The notes beneath the pieces were generated by a model that was not told the origin of the DNA, made no database searches, and worked only from the letters and a program-made list of their open reading frames with translations. Positions 16,665-24,880 of a stretch of DNA of 64,000 nt are shown here, one piece after another. The DNA comes from JAKFWI01 sp031398975. GTDB lineage: Bacteria > Pseudomonadota > Alphaproteobacteria > Caulobacterales > Aquidulcibacteraceae. The translations under genes were made by a program, and so were the position numbers. Within the stretch, counting starts at the first letter, position 1. Each line of letters starts with the position of its first letter. The stretch covers positions 52,602 through 116,601 of the forward strand of contig JANNOI010000001.1 in assembly GCA_031398975.1 (NCBI GenBank). Reading direction: 5' to 3'.

Positions 16665-17685
16665 ACGCCTCGGCCGTGGGCGCGCTTGCGTGCAGCAGGC
16701 CTTCGTCCTTGAGCGCGCGCCAGAAGGCGGGCGGGATGGGGGTTGCGGCCAAAGTCAGAGTGTCAAGGGCGTGGCGGGCCGAGCCGATGCCGGGGATCAC
16801 CGCTGCGACCTGAGGATGGGCCAAGGGGAATTGCAGCGCCGCCGCCGCCAGCGGAACCGCGAACGCGCCGCACACCGCCTCGATCCGGCGCACCCGCTCG
16901 ACCACCGGTTCGGCCGCGGGGGCGTACTCATACCGGGTGCGCCCGCCGGTCCCCGTGGCGAGGATGCCGGAATTGTACACCCCGCCCAGCACCACCGAGG
17001 CGCCATGGCGTGCGCAGGCGGGAAAGAACACCTCGAGCGCGCCCTGCTCCAGCAGCGTGTAGCGCCCCGCCAGCAGGAAAACGTCGAACCGGCCCTCCTC
17101 CATCGCCGCCACGCACGCCTGCCACTCGTTCACCCCGAGCCCGATGGCGGAGACGGCGCCGGCGCTGCGCAAAGCGTCGAGCGCGCGGTAGCCGCCGGGA
17201 AAGAGATCGCCCCAATGGCGCTCGTGATCGCTCCCATGGGTGGCGGCGCCGATATCGTGCACCAGCAGCAGGTCGATGTGCGCCAAGCCCAGACGCTGCA
17301 GGCTCGCCTCGAACGAGGCCATCACGCCGTCATAGGAATAATCGTAGATCGCCTCGAACGGCATCGGGCTATGGAAGCCCTCGCGCGCCGCGCTTACGTC
17401 CCCCGCGAACGGCTCCAGCAGGCGCCCGACCTTGGTGGAAATCGCGTAGGCGCCCCGCGGCTGCTCCCGCAAAAAATCCCCCACCCGGCGTTCGCTCAAA
17501 CCGAAACCGTAATAGGGCGCGGTGTCGACATAGCGCAGGCCCGCGTCCCAGGCCGCCTCGAGCGCGGCGCGCGCGTCCGCGTCCGACACCGCCTCGAACA
17601 GATTGCCCAGCGGCGCGGCGCCGAAGCCGATGCGGCTCACGCGCGCGTTCGTCGCGCCGACGGGTCGGGACGACGCGGCTAACAC
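16651..17685 (-). CDS. Aldo/keto reductase family sugar dehydrogenase (D-threo-aldose 1-dehydrogenase-like)
   Basis: The AKR barrel motifs are present: VSRIGFGAAPLGNLFEAVSD, RYVDTAPYYGFGLSERRVGD with Asp and Tyr of the catalytic tetrad, ISTKVGRLL with the Lys, and DLLLVHDIG with the His. AVIPGIGSARH near the C-terminus binds the cofactor. This arrangement resembles the L-fucose/D-threo-aldose 1-dehydrogenases of pseudomonads and rhizobia, which oxidise L-fucose, L-galactose and D-arabinose. It is thus a second candidate for the first oxidation step. The exact start is unclear. GTG 17685 is taken because residues from there begin the family domain. It is divergent from the SMP-30 gene, with direct repeats between them. 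Confidence 0.75.
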   Translation of the reverse strand: MLAASSRPVGATNARVSRIGFGAAPLGNLFEAVSDADARAALEAAWDAGLRYVDTAPYYGFGLSERRVGDFLREQPRGAYAISTKVGRLLEPFAGDVSAAREGFHSPMPFEAIYDYSYDGVMASFEASLQRLGLAHIDLLLVHDIGAATHGSDHERHWGDLFPGGYRALDALRSAGAVSAIGLGVNEWQACVAAMEEGRFDVFLLAGRYTLLEQGALEVFFPACARHGASVVLGGVYNSGILATGTGGRTRYEYAPAAEPVVERVRRIEAVCGAFAVPLAAAALQFPLAHPQVAAVIPGIGSARHALDTLTLAATPIPPAFWRALKDEGLLHASAPTAEAFTPP

Positions 17686-17700
17686 AAGCGTTCGTGTTTT

Positions 17701-17737
17701 GACATGTGGATACAATAGCTCGACATGTGGACATGAC
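17701..17737. promoter_or_regulatory. GACATGTGGA direct repeats in the aldo/keto reductase-SMP-30 divergent region
   Basis: GACATGTGGA occurs at 17701-17710 and again at 17722-17731, 21 bases apart, followed by a further GACATG at 17730. The gap of two helical turns equals that of the GTCTC pairs elsewhere in the island. The minus strand reads ATGTCGAG and ATGTCAAA, loosely like the TTGTCGAA half-site. It could serve both divergent promoters. Confidence 0.5.
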
Positions 17738-17762
17738 AAGCCGATGGGCCGAGGGGGCTTCG

Positions 17763-18629
17763 ATGATCGCAACGCTGCTGGTGGAAAGCGATTCCGAGCT
17801 CAGCGAGGCGCCCTTCTGGGATCCCGTCAGCCAAAGCCTTTACTGGCTCGATTGTGCGCAAGGGATCGTGCACCGGCTGGCCTGGGGCGAGCGCACGCCC
17901 GAGCGCCGCCCGCTCCACGCGCCCGCAGGCTGCATCGCGCCCACGCGCTCGGGCCGCGTCCTTGCGGCGGGCGAGCAGGGCGTCGTGCTGATGGAGTTCC
18001 AGAGCGGGGCGATCGAGACCTGGCTCCCGCCCCCGCCCGCGGGGCAGAATCTCTTCTTCAATGACGGCAAATGCGATGCGCAGGGGCGCTTCTGGGTGGG
18101 CCTCGCGCGCCGGGACCTTGCGCCGGGGGCGGGCTTCGTGTTGCGCATCGACCCCGCCGGCGAGGCCGTGCGCATGCTGGACGGCGCGACCTTGCCCAAT
18201 GGCATGGCCTGGAGCGCGGACGGGCGCGCGTTCTATCTCGCCGATTCCCTGCACCGCACGATCACCGCCTTCGAGGCGAACGAGACCCCGCTGGCGACGC
18301 GCCGCGTGGCGATCGCGACGCCCGAGCCCATGGGCCTGCCGGACGGCATGGCGATCGATTGCGACGGCAAGCTCTGGATCGCCGATTGGGGCGGGGGGTG
18401 CGTGCGCCGCTGGGACCCGGGGACCGGGGCGGTGCTGGCTACGATCCCCGTGCCGGCCGCGCAGGCGAGCTCCTGCTGCTTCGCCGGGCCGGATCTGAGG
18501 CGCCTCGTCATCACCACCGCCTGGGAGGGCTTGAGCGCGGAGGAACGCCGCGCCCAGCCGCTCGCGGGCAGCCTGTTCGTCGCGCGCGTCGAAACGCCGG
18601 GGCGGCCCCCCGACCTGTTCGATCGATAG
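17763..18629 (+). CDS. SMP-30/gluconolactonase family sugar lactonase
   Basis: A 288-residue six-bladed propeller of the regucalcin family. The metal-site residues are readable: E15 in LSEAPFWD, Asn in FNDGKCDAQGRFWVG, Asn in LPNGMAW and Asp in MAIDCDGKLWIADWGGG. These proteins hydrolyse aldono-lactones. The start is ATG 17763, preceded by GAGGGGGC. Longer reading upstream runs through the direct repeats. It offers a second lactonase besides the amidohydrolase and pairs with the divergent aldo/keto reductase. Oxidation of L-fucose, D-arabinose or galactose followed by lactone opening is the expected pair of reactions. Confidence 0.82.
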   Translation: MIATLLVESDSELSEAPFWDPVSQSLYWLDCAQGIVHRLAWGERTPERRPLHAPAGCIAPTRSGRVLAAGEQGVVLMEFQSGAIETWLPPPPAGQNLFFNDGKCDAQGRFWVGLARRDLAPGAGFVLRIDPAGEAVRMLDGATLPNGMAWSADGRAFYLADSLHRTITAFEANETPLATRRVAIATPEPMGLPDGMAIDCDGKLWIADWGGGCVRRWDPGTGAVLATIPVPAAQASSCCFAGPDLRRLVITTAWEGLSAEERRAQPLAGSLFVARVETPGRPPDLFDR

Positions 18630-18661
18630 CGCCTGCTGCGCATCCGGGTTATGGCGCATGC

Positions 18662-19279
18662 ATGAGCGAGGATGTGCTGAACACGGGCTCGACCGCGCCG
18701 AAGGCCGAGGGGCTGACGCTGGAGGCCGCGATCGGGGCTGAAGTGCGCACGCTGCGCCGCGCCCTGGACATGACCGCCGCCGACCTCGCGGGGGCCGCGG
18801 GGCTCTCCACCGGCATGCTGTCGAAGATCGAGAACGGCGCGATTTCGCCCTCGCTCGGCACGCTGCAGGCGCTGGCGCGCGCGCTCAACACGCCCGTCAA
18901 CCGCTTCTTCGCGCGCTACGAGGAGCCGCGCGACTGCTCTTACGTCCCGGCGGGCCAGGGGGTGGCGATCGAGCGGCGCGGCACCAAGGCGGGCCACCGC
19001 TACGACCTTCTGGGCCACGCCTTGGCCGGCGAGGTGGTGACGGAACCCTACCTCATCACGCTAAGCCCGGACGCCCAGCCCTATCCGCTGTTCCAGCACG
19101 AGGGCCAGGAATTCATCCATATGCTGTCCGGCGAAGTCGTTTACCGCCACGCCGACCGCACCTACCATCTGCGCCCGGGCGACAGCCTGCTATTCGACGC
19201 CGCCGCCCTGCACGGGCCCGAGCGCATCCCCGTGACGCCCGCGACGTACCTCTCGATCATCATTCATCTGCGCCGCTAG
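18662..19279 (+). CDS. XRE family regulator with C-terminal cupin domain
   Basis: 205 residues. The helix-turn-helix spans about 20-75 (LRRALDMTAADLAGAAGLSTGMLSKIENG, then SPSLGTLQALARALN), followed by a cupin sensor domain with FQHEGQEFIHMLSGEV and LRPGDSLLFDAAALHGPER. This two-domain type commonly controls amine, amino-acid and methylated-amine catabolism. It precedes the N-methylglutamate operon on the same strand with its own 80-base gap, where a perfect dyad overlaps the promoter region. It is the likely local regulator. The upstream part of the open frame overlaps the SMP-30 gene and is discarded. No strong ribosome site is seen. Confidence 0.85.
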   Translation: MSEDVLNTGSTAPKAEGLTLEAAIGAEVRTLRRALDMTAADLAGAAGLSTGMLSKIENGAISPSLGTLQALARALNTPVNRFFARYEEPRDCSYVPAGQGVAIERRGTKAGHRYDLLGHALAGEVVTEPYLITLSPDAQPYPLFQHEGQEFIHMLSGEVVYRHADRTYHLRPGDSLLFDAAALHGPERIPVTPATYLSIIIHLRR

Positions 19280-19287
19280 TTCACCTA

Positions 19288-19306
19288 CAAGAAATCTTCT
19301 TTCTTG
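19288..19306. promoter_or_regulatory. Perfect 19-bp dyad, candidate operator of the methylamine operon
   Basis: CAAGAAA at 19288-19294 and TTTCTTG at 19300-19306 are a perfect 7-bp inverted repeat around TCTTC. The dyad stands out as AT-rich in this GC-rich DNA and ends 4 bases before the TTGACA. The preceding XRE-cupin regulator is the natural candidate to bind it. It could also act as a weak terminator of that gene. Confidence 0.55.
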
Positions 19307-19310
19307 ATAA

Positions 19311-19338
19311 TTGACACGCTTGCCGCCTGGGCTAGGGT
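19311..19338 (+). promoter_or_regulatory. Sigma-70-type promoter of the N-methylglutamate operon
   Basis: A consensus -35 TTGACA at 19311-19316 and a TAGGGT -10-like hexamer at 19333-19338 are separated by 16 bases. They lie upstream of the mgsA start at 19360 with GGAG in between. The start of transcription is not known. Confidence 0.5.
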
Positions 19339-19359
19339 CGCTGCGTGGAGAAAGCGCAC

Positions 19360-20262
19360 ATGTGCGGCATTGTCGGGCTGTTTTTGAAGGATCCGGGTCT
19401 CGAGCCTGAATTGGGGCTGCGGCTTGCCGGCATGCTGGCGCAGATGAGCGATCGCGGGCCCGATAGTGCGGGGTTTGCGATTTACGGGTCGCAAGCGCCG
19501 GGGCGGCGCAAGCTCACCCTGCGCCCGGCGCCGGGCGGGGCGCTTGAGGATCTGGCGCGTTTGTGCCGTCTCGCCGCGCCGGGGGCGGAGACCGCCGAGC
19601 GGGGCTCGCATCTTCTCGTATTGGCGGCGCAAGGGGAGGCCGAAGCGCTGCGCGCGCGCCTGGCGCTGGAGGCGCCGGGCGTCGTGGTGGTGGGCGAGGG
19701 CGCGGCGATGGAAGTCTATAAGGAAGTGGGCCGGCCCGAGGCGGTGGCGGCGCAATTCGGGCTGTCTGACATGTCCGGCACGCACGCGATCGGGCACACG
19801 CGCATGGCCACCGAATCCGCCGTCACCACCGAGGGCGCGCACCCCTTCTCGACCGGGCTCGATCAATGCCTCGTCCATAACGGCTCGCTCAGCAACCACA
19901 ATAATTGGCGTCGCATCCTCGCCCGCGAGGGCCTCTCTTTCGAGACCGACAATGACAGCGAAGTCGCAGCGGCGTACCTGACTTGGCGGATGGGCCAGGG
20001 CGCAAGTCTGGGCGAGGCGCTGGAGGCGAGCCTCGCCGATCTCGACGGCTTTTTCACCTTCGTGGTGGGCTCGCGCTCGGGCTTCGGGGTGCTGCGGGAC
20101 CGCATCGCGTGCAAGCCCGCCATCATGGCCGAGACGGACGCCTATGTCGCCTTCGGCTCGGAGTACCGCGCGCTCTCCGTCCTGCCCGCCATCGCGGAGG
20201 CGAAAGTGTGGGAGCCCGTGCCGGGGCGGGCCTATTTCTGGGAGCGCGCGCCCGATGCCTGA
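19360..20262 (+). CDS. mgsA: N-methylglutamate synthase subunit A (class II glutamine amidotransferase domain)
   Basis: A 300-residue class II (Ntn) glutamine amidotransferase. The start at 19360 is fixed by MCGIVGLF, where Cys2 must become the N-terminal nucleophile. GGAG lies 9 bases upstream. Further motifs are MSDRGPDSAGFAIYG, GHTRMATESAVTTEGAHPF, VHNGSLSNHNNWR and ETDNDSEVAAAYL. With subunits B and C it forms the enzyme that turns gamma-glutamylmethylamide or methylamine plus glutamate into N-methylglutamate. The subunits resemble split glutamate synthase and GlxB/C/D. The following genes gmaS and mgdABCD identify the pathway. It overlaps mgsB by 8 bases. Confidence 0.9.
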   Translation: MCGIVGLFLKDPGLEPELGLRLAGMLAQMSDRGPDSAGFAIYGSQAPGRRKLTLRPAPGGALEDLARLCRLAAPGAETAERGSHLLVLAAQGEAEALRARLALEAPGVVVVGEGAAMEVYKEVGRPEAVAAQFGLSDMSGTHAIGHTRMATESAVTTEGAHPFSTGLDQCLVHNGSLSNHNNWRRILAREGLSFETDNDSEVAAAYLTWRMGQGASLGEALEASLADLDGFFTFVVGSRSGFGVLRDRIACKPAIMAETDAYVAFGSEYRALSVLPAIAEAKVWEPVPGRAYFWERAPDA

Positions 20263-20944
20263 CTTGGATCTCGCGCGCGCGTCGCGGCGGGAGCTGAATG
20301 CGGCCCTGCACGCGCTCAAGCCCGATACCAACGAGACGCGCTGGCGCGTGCTGAACCCGCAGGGCGCCCACGCGCTGGCGGTCGGTGTGGACGCGCCGGT
20401 GCTGATCGAGATCGAAGGCGATGTCGGCTATTATTGCGCGGGCATGAACAAACAGGCGCAGGTGATCATACACGGCTCGGCAGGCGTCGGCGTCGGGGAA
20501 AACATGATGTCTGGCCGTGTTGAAGTGCGCGGGGATGCAAGTCAGTCCGCCGGGGCCTCGGCGCACGGAGGGTTGCTGGTGATCGAGGGGGACGCCTCGG
20601 CCCGCTGCGGCATCGCGATGAAGGGCGTGGAGATCGTGGTGAAGGGGTCTGTGGGGCCGATGTCTGCCTTCATGGCGCAAGCGGGCGCGCTGGTGGTGCT
20701 GGGGGATGCGGGCGAGGCGCTGGGCGATTCCCTCTATGAGGCGCGGCTCTATGTGCGCGGGAAGGTGGCGAGCCTCGGGGCCGATTGCATCGAAAAGCCG
20801 ATGCGCAGCGAACATCGCGAAGAGTTGCAGCGATTGCTCGACGCCGCCGGCCCCAGCGAGGAGGTGAGCGTAGACGACTTCCGCCGCTACGGCTCCGCGC
20901 GCAAGCTCTACGCGTTCCACGTCGATAATTTAGACGCGTACTAG
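20255..20944 (+). CDS. mgsB: N-methylglutamate synthase subunit B (GltB C-terminal-like beta-helix)
   Basis: 229 residues corresponding to the C-terminal beta-helix (GXGXG) domain of glutamate synthase, as in GlxC. The repeats are visible as VIHGSAGVGVGENMMSG, VRGDASQSAGASAHGG, IEGDASARCGIAMKG and VLGDAGEALGDSLYEA. The domain is structural and supports transfer between the amidotransferase and the FMN subunit. The ATG at 20255 lies inside the end of mgsA, so the genes are translationally coupled. mgsC starts 9 bases after its stop. Confidence 0.9.
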   Translation: MPDLDLARASRRELNAALHALKPDTNETRWRVLNPQGAHALAVGVDAPVLIEIEGDVGYYCAGMNKQAQVIIHGSAGVGVGENMMSGRVEVRGDASQSAGASAHGGLLVIEGDASARCGIAMKGVEIVVKGSVGPMSAFMAQAGALVVLGDAGEALGDSLYEARLYVRGKVASLGADCIEKPMRSEHREELQRLLDAAGPSEEVSVDDFRRYGSARKLYAFHVDNLDAY

Positions 20945-20953
20945 GACCCGCCG

Positions 20954-22279
20954 ATGGACGCGACCAACATCCCCAAAAAGCCCCCGCGCTATTCCGCGAC
21001 CTTTGATCCCGCCACGCTCGCCGAAATCCGGCGCGCGGCCGCCACCGGCATCTATGACATACGCGGCGCGGGCGCGAAGCGGCGCGTGCCTAATTTCGAC
21101 GATCTGCTGCTGCTGGGCGCCTCGATCTCGCGCTATCCGCTTGAGGGCTATCGCGAGCGCTGCGCGACGGATGTCATGCTGGGCGGGCGGTTTGCGAAAC
21201 AGCCGCTGCGGCTCGCGATCCCGATCACGATCGCGGGCATGAGCTTCGGCGCGCTATCGGCCCAGGCCAAGGAAGCGCTGGGGCGGGGGGCGTCCGCGGC
21301 CGGCACCTCCACCACCACGGGCGACGGGGGCATGACGCGCGAGGAGCGCGCCCAATCCAGACATCTCGTCTACCAGGTGCTGCCCTCGCGCTACGGCCTC
21401 AATCCCGACGATCTGCGCGCGGCCGATGCGATCGAGGTGGTGGTGGGCCAGGGGGCCAAGCCCGGCGGCGGGGGAATGCTGCTTGGCCAGAAAATCTCGG
21501 ACCGGGTCGCCGCGATGCGCACCCTGCCGGCGGGGATCGACCAGCGCTCCCCCTGCCGCCACCCCGATTGGACGGGTCCGGACGATCTCGAGATCAAGAT
21601 CGAGGAACTGCGCGAGATCACCGATTGGCAAAAGCCGATCTATGTCAAGGTCGGCGCCACGCGGCCTTATTACGACACCGCGCTCGCGGTGAAGGCGGGC
21701 GCGGACGTGGTGGTGATCGACGGGATGCAGGGCGGAACGGCGGCGACGCAGGACGTGTTCATCGAGCATGTCGGCATCCCGACTTTGGCCGCGATCCGCC
21801 CGGCGGTGCGTGCGCTCCAGGATCTGGGTATGCACCGCACGGTGCAATTGATCGTCTCCGGCGGGATCCGGAGCGGGGCGGATGTGGCCAAGGCGCTGGC
21901 GCTGGGGGCGGATGCGGTGTCTATCGGCACCGCCGCGCTCGTGGCGCTGGGCGACAACGATCCCGCGCTCGAGGCGGAATATCAGGCGTTGGGCTCCACC
22001 GCGGGCGCCTATGACGATTGGCAGGACGGGCGCGATCCCGCCGGCATTACGACCCAGGACCCCGCGCTCGCGGCGCGGCTCGATCCGGTCAAGGCCGGCA
22101 AGCGGCTCGCCAATTATCTCGCGGTGCTGACATTGGAGGCCCAGACTTTGGCGCGCGCGTGCGGCAAGAGCCGGCTGTCCAACCTGGAGCCTGAAGATCT
22201 GGTGGCGCTGACGATCGAGGCCGCGGCGATGGCGCAGGTGCCGCTGGCGGGCACGCAATGGATACCAGGCAAGCTTTGA
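20954..22279 (+). CDS. mgsC: N-methylglutamate synthase subunit C (FMN-binding glutamate synthase domain)
   Basis: A 441-residue glutamate synthase-type TIM barrel. Signatures are IAGMSFGALSAQAKEALGRG near 94-112, the TGDGGM loop, YGLNPDDLRAADAIEVVVGQ, KPGGGGMLLG, VIDGMQGGTAATQDVF and the phosphate-binding SGGIRSGADVAKALALGADA. In canonical GltB a cysteine-rich 3Fe-4S loop follows. Here the equivalent stretch (STAGAYDDWQDGRDPAGITT) has no cysteines, so the subunit probably lacks the cluster. From memory this is usual for NMG synthase relatives. It acts with MgsA and MgsB and lies 16 bases before gmaS. Confidence 0.9.
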   Translation: MDATNIPKKPPRYSATFDPATLAEIRRAAATGIYDIRGAGAKRRVPNFDDLLLLGASISRYPLEGYRERCATDVMLGGRFAKQPLRLAIPITIAGMSFGALSAQAKEALGRGASAAGTSTTTGDGGMTREERAQSRHLVYQVLPSRYGLNPDDLRAADAIEVVVGQGAKPGGGGMLLGQKISDRVAAMRTLPAGIDQRSPCRHPDWTGPDDLEIKIEELREITDWQKPIYVKVGATRPYYDTALAVKAGADVVVIDGMQGGTAATQDVFIEHVGIPTLAAIRPAVRALQDLGMHRTVQLIVSGGIRSGADVAKALALGADAVSIGTAALVALGDNDPALEAEYQALGSTAGAYDDWQDGRDPAGITTQDPALAARLDPVKAGKRLANYLAVLTLEAQTLARACGKSRLSNLEPEDLVALTIEAAAMAQVPLAGTQWIPGKL

Positions 22280-22295
22280 GGCGGGGGAATAGCGC

Positions 22296-23594
22296 ATGGA
22301 TCTGGCAGAGATCGCTTCAGAACGCGGGATCCGGTATTTCCTGATCTCCTTCACTGACCTATTCGGCGCGCAGCGTTCCAAACTGGTGCCGGCAAGCGCC
22401 ATCCAGGGCATGGCGCGGACCGGGGCGGGCTTCGCCGGCTTCGCCACCTGGCTCGACATGACGCCCGCCGACCCGGACATGTTCGCCGTGCCCGATCCCG
22501 CAAGTCTCATCCAGTTGCCGTGGCGCCCGGAGGCGGCCTGGCTCGCGGCCGATCCGTGGATGAGCGGGGCCCCCGTCGCGTCCGCGCCGCGCAATGTGCT
22601 GAAGCGGATGGTGTCGGCCGCGGCCGATCGAGGCTATGCGATGAAGACGGGGGTGGAGTGCGAGTACTTCCTCTTGAGCCCGGACGGCGCGGCCGTATCC
22701 GACGCGTTCGACGCCCAGGCCAAGCCCTGTTACGATCAACAAGCCTTGATGCGCCGCTATGACGTGGTCACCGAAATCTGTGACGCCATGGAGGCGCTCG
22801 GCTGGCGGCCCTACCAGAACGACCACGAGGACGCCAACGGCCAGTTCGAGATGAATTGGGAATATGACGAGGCGCTGGTCACCGCGGACCGCCACGCGTT
22901 TTTCAAGTTCATGGTCAAGTCTGTGGCCGAAAAGCATGGCCTGCGCGCCACCTTCATGCCCAAGCCGTTCGCCAACTTGACCGGCAATGGCTGCCACGCC
23001 CATGTCTCGCTCTGGTCCCGCGAGGGGGCCAATCTGTTCGAGGACGAAGCCGGCGCGCTCGGGCTTTCAGGCCTCGCTTACGCCTTCATCGCCGGCGTGA
23101 TGCACTGTGCGCAGGGGCTTGCGGCGATCACCAATCCCACCGTCAATTCCTACAAGCGCATCAATGGCGCGCCGACCTTGTCGGGCGCCACCTGGTCCCC
23201 CAACACGATCACCTATGCCGGCAACAACCGCACCCACATGATCCGCATCCCAGAGCCCGGCCGGTTCGAGTTGCGCCTCGCGGACGGGGCCGCCAACCCC
23301 TATCTGTTGCAGGCCGCTATCCTCGCAGCGGGGCTCGATGGGATCGCGGAGGGTCGCGATCCGGGGCCGCGGCTCGACATCAACATGTATACCGAAAGCC
23401 ACAAGGCCGCGGACGCGAAGCGCCTGCCGCTGAACCTGCTGGACGCGCTGCGCGCGCTCGAGGCCTCGCCCGTGCTGCGCGCCGCGCTGGGGGAGAAATT
23501 CGTGGCGGCTTATGTCAAGTTGAAGACCGCCGATTGGAACCAGCATTGCGCCCAGCTCACCGCCTGGGAGCGGGAAACGACGCTGGATTGCTGA
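22296..23594 (+). CDS. gmaS: Gamma-glutamylmethylamide synthetase (glutamine synthetase family)
   Basis: A 432-residue glutamine synthetase-fold enzyme of the GlnT/GmaS type. Motifs include KTGVECEYFLLSPDG near 121, NDHEDANGQFEMNWEYDEAL (metal-binding Glu residues), NGCHAHVSLW, NPTVNSYKRI and RFELRLADGAANPYLLQ (ATP/glutamate site). In this operon it would ligate methylamine to glutamate with ATP. The product, gamma-glutamylmethylamide, is the first intermediate of the indirect methylamine route. Its TGA overlaps the ATG of mgdA by one base. A general glutamine synthetase role is unlikely given the neighbours. Confidence 0.88.
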   Translation: MDLAEIASERGIRYFLISFTDLFGAQRSKLVPASAIQGMARTGAGFAGFATWLDMTPADPDMFAVPDPASLIQLPWRPEAAWLAADPWMSGAPVASAPRNVLKRMVSAAADRGYAMKTGVECEYFLLSPDGAAVSDAFDAQAKPCYDQQALMRRYDVVTEICDAMEALGWRPYQNDHEDANGQFEMNWEYDEALVTADRHAFFKFMVKSVAEKHGLRATFMPKPFANLTGNGCHAHVSLWSREGANLFEDEAGALGLSGLAYAFIAGVMHCAQGLAAITNPTVNSYKRINGAPTLSGATWSPNTITYAGNNRTHMIRIPEPGRFELRLADGAANPYLLQAAILAAGLDGIAEGRDPGPRLDINMYTESHKAADAKRLPLNLLDALRALEASPVLRAALGEKFVAAYVKLKTADWNQHCAQLTAWERETTLDC

Positions 23595-24877
23595 TGGGCG
23601 CGCCCGGTTCGCCTCCCTCGGGGCAGCAAGCCTATTCCACCTGGCGGCTGCTGCGCGAGGCGCTCAACGGCAATCGCGGCTGGGCCCCCGTGTGGCGCGA
23701 CGCCGAGCCCAGGTCCGAGTATGACGTGTTGATCATCGGGGGCGGCGGGCACGGCCTCGCCACCGCGCATTATCTGTCGTCCGTGTACGGCATACACAAT
23801 GTGGCGGTGCTGGAGAAAAGCTGGATCGGGTCGGGCAATGCGGGGCGCAACACCACGATCGTGCGCTCCAACTATCTGCTCCCGGGCAACATTCCGTTCT
23901 ACGAGTTCTCGATGCGGCTCTGGGAGGGGCTGGAGCGGGACCTGAATTACAACGCAATGGTGAGCCAGCGCGGCGTGTTGAACCTCTACCATTCCGACGC
24001 CCAGCGCGACGCCTATGCGCGGCGCGGCAATGCGATGGCCCTGCACGGGGTGGACGGGGAGCTGCTGGACCGCGAGGCCCTGCGCCGCATGGTCCCCTAT
24101 CTCGCCTACGAGAACGCCCGCTTTCCGATCAAAGGCGCGCTGCTGCAGCGGCGGGGCGGGACGGTGCGCCACGATGCGGTGGTGTGGGGCTATGCGCGGG
24201 CCGCGAGCGCGCGCGGGGTGGACGTCGTGCAGCGCTGCGAGGTCACAGGGTTTCGCATCTCCAATGGCAAAGTCATGGGCGTGGAGACGACGCGCGGGCC
24301 CATCGGCGCCAACAAGGTCGGGGTGGCGGTGGCGGGACGCTCGGGCCAGGTCGCAGCGCTCGCGGGCCTGCGCCTGCCGATCGAGAGCCACGTGCTGCAG
24401 GCCTTTGTCAGCGAGGCGGTGAAGCCCGTAATCCATCACGTCATCACGTTCGGGGCCGGGCATTTCTATATCAGCCAGTCCGACAAGGGGGGGCTTGTGT
24501 TCGGCGGCGATCTCGACGGCTACAATTCCTACGCCCAGCGCGGAAACCTTCCGACTGCGGAGGATGTCTGCGAGGGGGCGATGGCGCTGATGCCGATGGT
24601 GGGGCGCGCGCGGGTGCTGCGCCAATGGGGCGGGATCATGGACATGACGATGGACGGCTCGCCCATCATCGACCGTACGCCGATCGAGGGCCTCTATCTG
24701 AACGCCGGCTGGTGCTATGGCGGCTTCAAGGCCACCCCCGCCTCGGGCTATGCGTTCGCGCATCTGCTCGCCACCGACGCCCCGCACGAGACCGCCGCCG
24801 CCTACCGGCTCGACCGCTTCGCCGCCGGCCGCATGATCGACGAGAAGGGCCAAGGCCCGCAGCCGAACCTGCACTGA
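23594..24877 (+). CDS. mgdA: N-methylglutamate dehydrogenase subunit A (sarcosine oxidase beta-like)
   Basis: 427 residues, homologous to SoxB of heterotetrameric sarcosine oxidase. The dinucleotide fold is at 43-60 (YDVLIIGGGGHGLATAHYL) and the substrate/flavin region has NAGRNTTIVRSNY. H193 in TVRHDAVVWGY stands where the family attaches FMN covalently. GAGHFYISQSDKGGLVFGG and WCYGGFKATPASGYAFAHLL are late motifs. The complex oxidises N-methylglutamate to glutamate, passing the one-carbon unit to tetrahydrofolate. A paralogue with the same layout sits at 44104-45354. Start chosen at the ATGA overlap with gmaS. Confidence 0.88.
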   Translation: MGAPGSPPSGQQAYSTWRLLREALNGNRGWAPVWRDAEPRSEYDVLIIGGGGHGLATAHYLSSVYGIHNVAVLEKSWIGSGNAGRNTTIVRSNYLLPGNIPFYEFSMRLWEGLERDLNYNAMVSQRGVLNLYHSDAQRDAYARRGNAMALHGVDGELLDREALRRMVPYLAYENARFPIKGALLQRRGGTVRHDAVVWGYARAASARGVDVVQRCEVTGFRISNGKVMGVETTRGPIGANKVGVAVAGRSGQVAALAGLRLPIESHVLQAFVSEAVKPVIHHVITFGAGHFYISQSDKGGLVFGGDLDGYNSYAQRGNLPTAEDVCEGAMALMPMVGRARVLRQWGGIMDMTMDGSPIIDRTPIEGLYLNAGWCYGGFKATPASGYAFAHLLATDAPHETAAAYRLDRFAAGRMIDEKGQGPQPNLH

Positions 24878-24880
24878 GCC

